In this document: positions 62,801 to 64,000 of the stretch, in pieces
Numbering within the stretch: position 1 is the first letter of the stretch
How the letters are laid out: the number at the start of each line of letters is the position of its first letter
Source: Sisyra terminalis
Lineage: Eukaryota; Arthropoda; Insecta; Neuroptera; Sisyridae
Assembly (NCBI GenBank): GCA_958496175.1
Contig: OY292274.1
Span: 13,227,689-13,291,688 of the forward strand
DNA length: 64,000 nt
Direction: 5' to 3'
The notes under the pieces: generated by a model
Database searches by the model: none
What the model was told of the DNA's origin: nothing
What the model saw: the letters and a program-made list of their open reading frames with translations, nothing else
Made by a program: the position numbers and the translations under genes

Positions 62801-64000
62801 ACAAAACGAAAATAATGATTGTTATTTTTTTTTATATATAAAAGGACATTCGCAACGTTGTTACCAACAATTTTACAATATATTTATATGAGTATGTATG
62901 TTTAATATATATATATTCTGCTATTATATAAATTAAACACATATACACATACATATAATTTTATATACTACATCTCACACTTAAAAATAATAGGTTAGAA
63001 AGAGAGAAAATGACTAATAATGTATCAATACGTTTGGACTAGAATGTATTACATCACTATGGAATGTATTGTAAACCTATTTGTTCTGAAAGAATTGGAA
63101 ATAATTTATATTAAGGATCAGGGATTGAGGGATTGGAGTTGTGGATTTCGAATGGGATCGGGAAAAGGATTTTTTGCTGCATAGGTTTAAAGTAAAGGGT
63201 TCGTATGATTGTTCAGTTGATTGGGATGTTGGAATTTGCCGTTAACGAATGCGAAAGTGGCCATTTTCGAAAATGTAGCCTAAATGTATTACAAATCATC
63301 GTTGGGATCGTCTGCATCACTTGTGTTTTATAACCGTTGATTTGTGGTACACTCAGGCTTTTTCGGCTGCCTACGCATACTGCAATAACGGTAATCACGG
63401 TTTCATTTTATTATTAATTTTTTTTTTTTTTGAGTCTAACAAAATAATGAACAAACCTGACATAATCAGTTCACTACAATAATAAATGGGAGATTTTTTT
63501 TTTCGTTTTAATATAAGAAAATATATAAGAATTTAAGGCAGATTTTGGTAAATTACACACAATAATTTTTAGTAGTTAGTATTTTTGCATCAATTTTTTT
63601 TTAAAGATAAGGCGCAAAGGTGCTTCAAATAAGCTTGTACTTTTTTCGTGATAATGATTTTGAACCAGTGGATCCGAAATGTTGCCGAGAAAATATTTTT
63701 ATTCTTTTATATTATATCTTATTGGAATGTTGTAATGAAATAAATCCGGTATGTTTGTTATCCTGTAAATAAAAAACGTGCGAATTGAGCTTCGGGGGAT
63801 TTTGCCCGAGCAAAAGTCGCACTATGGAGAAATATTATATCCAAATATATATGTATATGTGTGTGCATATTGTAAAAAAAACTGCAAACCGAATGTTTTA
63901 AAACATCAAAACCAAAATGTAATATTCCGAGCTTGAACGTTGGCCAAAGTTTTGTTTAATCGAAAAATGTTAAAAGAAAATCTCGAAAATTATTCGTAAT
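59860..64000. other. Non-coding DNA, possibly the 3' region of a neighbouring minus-strand gene
   Basis: No complete gene recognised. GC-richer patches lie at about 60000-60340, 61600-61720, 61840-62060, 63110-63400 and 63770-63840, between homopolymer-rich AT stretches, a pattern often seen in long 3' UTRs of AT-rich insect genomes (inference). Minus-strand acceptor-like sites include TTTTTTATTTACAG ending at 63770 and GTTATTGCAG ending near 63385, each followed by a short open frame. No domain can be identified, so no gene is called. Confidence 0.4.

Noticed and set aside
1..64000. CRISPR arrays, operons, bacterial promoters
   Set aside because: None present; the sequence is an intron-containing animal genome.

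Overview
The window is eukaryotic, very AT-rich (most stretches look like 70-80% A+T by eye) and almost certainly from an insect. The main evidence is three spliced coding exons on the minus strand that together form the N-terminal part of a doublesex (dsx)-type DM-domain transcription factor. There are no bacterial features. The insect order cannot be fixed from the sequence alone.

Gene content. dsx runs right to left: exon 1 (33109-32849, start codon plus the whole DM zinc module), an 11.1 kb intron, exon 2 (21714-21192, Ser/Pro-rich linker), a 6.7 kb intron, exon 3 (14489-14304, Ser/Pro/Asn-rich linker), then a donor site leading to exons not found in the remaining 14.3 kb. Splice sites and phases agree at every junction (phase 0, then 1, then 1). 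The first junction recreates the Dsx-type sequence RRAQAQ-DE directly after the DM domain. About 323 residues are encoded here. The C-terminal dimerisation (OD2) region and any sex-specific exons would lie to the left of the window, or are absent. A CpG-containing, GC-richer block just upstream of exon 1 (about 33.65-34.5 kb) is the best candidate for its leader or promoter.

Mobile DNA. Most of the rest is introns and flanking DNA packed with transposable elements. Many of these are near-perfect palindromes (fold-back elements). I separate these groups: FB1 (GGGTCAGTCCAA termini; window start-1217 and 3706-5264); FB2 (about 0.4 kb, GTGTATAC... ends, about 9-bp target duplications; five copies); FB3 (about 1 kb palindrome, GACTGATTC termini, TA target; nine whole or partial copies); FB4 (about 1.6 kb, AAGGGTCTAGC termini; two copies); two smaller palindromic MITEs; a hAT-like non-autonomous element; a pogo/Tigger-like MITE; and a tRNA-derived SINE. 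Two elements still carry broken transposase genes. One is a Tc1/mariner-superfamily element with DD41D spacing (43710-45020) that has two in-frame stops and a lost catalytic Asp. The other is a piggyBac-like element (50086-51478) with perfect termini and TTAA ends, a 5' coding deletion and a poly-A frameshift.

Most notable points. (1) dsx exon 2 lies between two 1-kb FB3 palindromes in its flanking introns, a layout that predicts intronic hairpin RNA and possible exon circularisation. (2) A 271-bp direct duplication precisely brackets one of these palindromes and ends about 30 bp from the exon 2 splice donor. (3) An FB2 copy is inserted in the centre of an FB3 copy, which orders the two bursts in time. 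(4) The piggyBac-like element has an unusual palindromic KpnI/SmaI-type motif in subterminal inverted repeats. The right 4 kb (60-64 kb) has GC-richer patches and good minus-strand splice acceptors that may be the 3' end of a neighbouring gene, but no product can be named.
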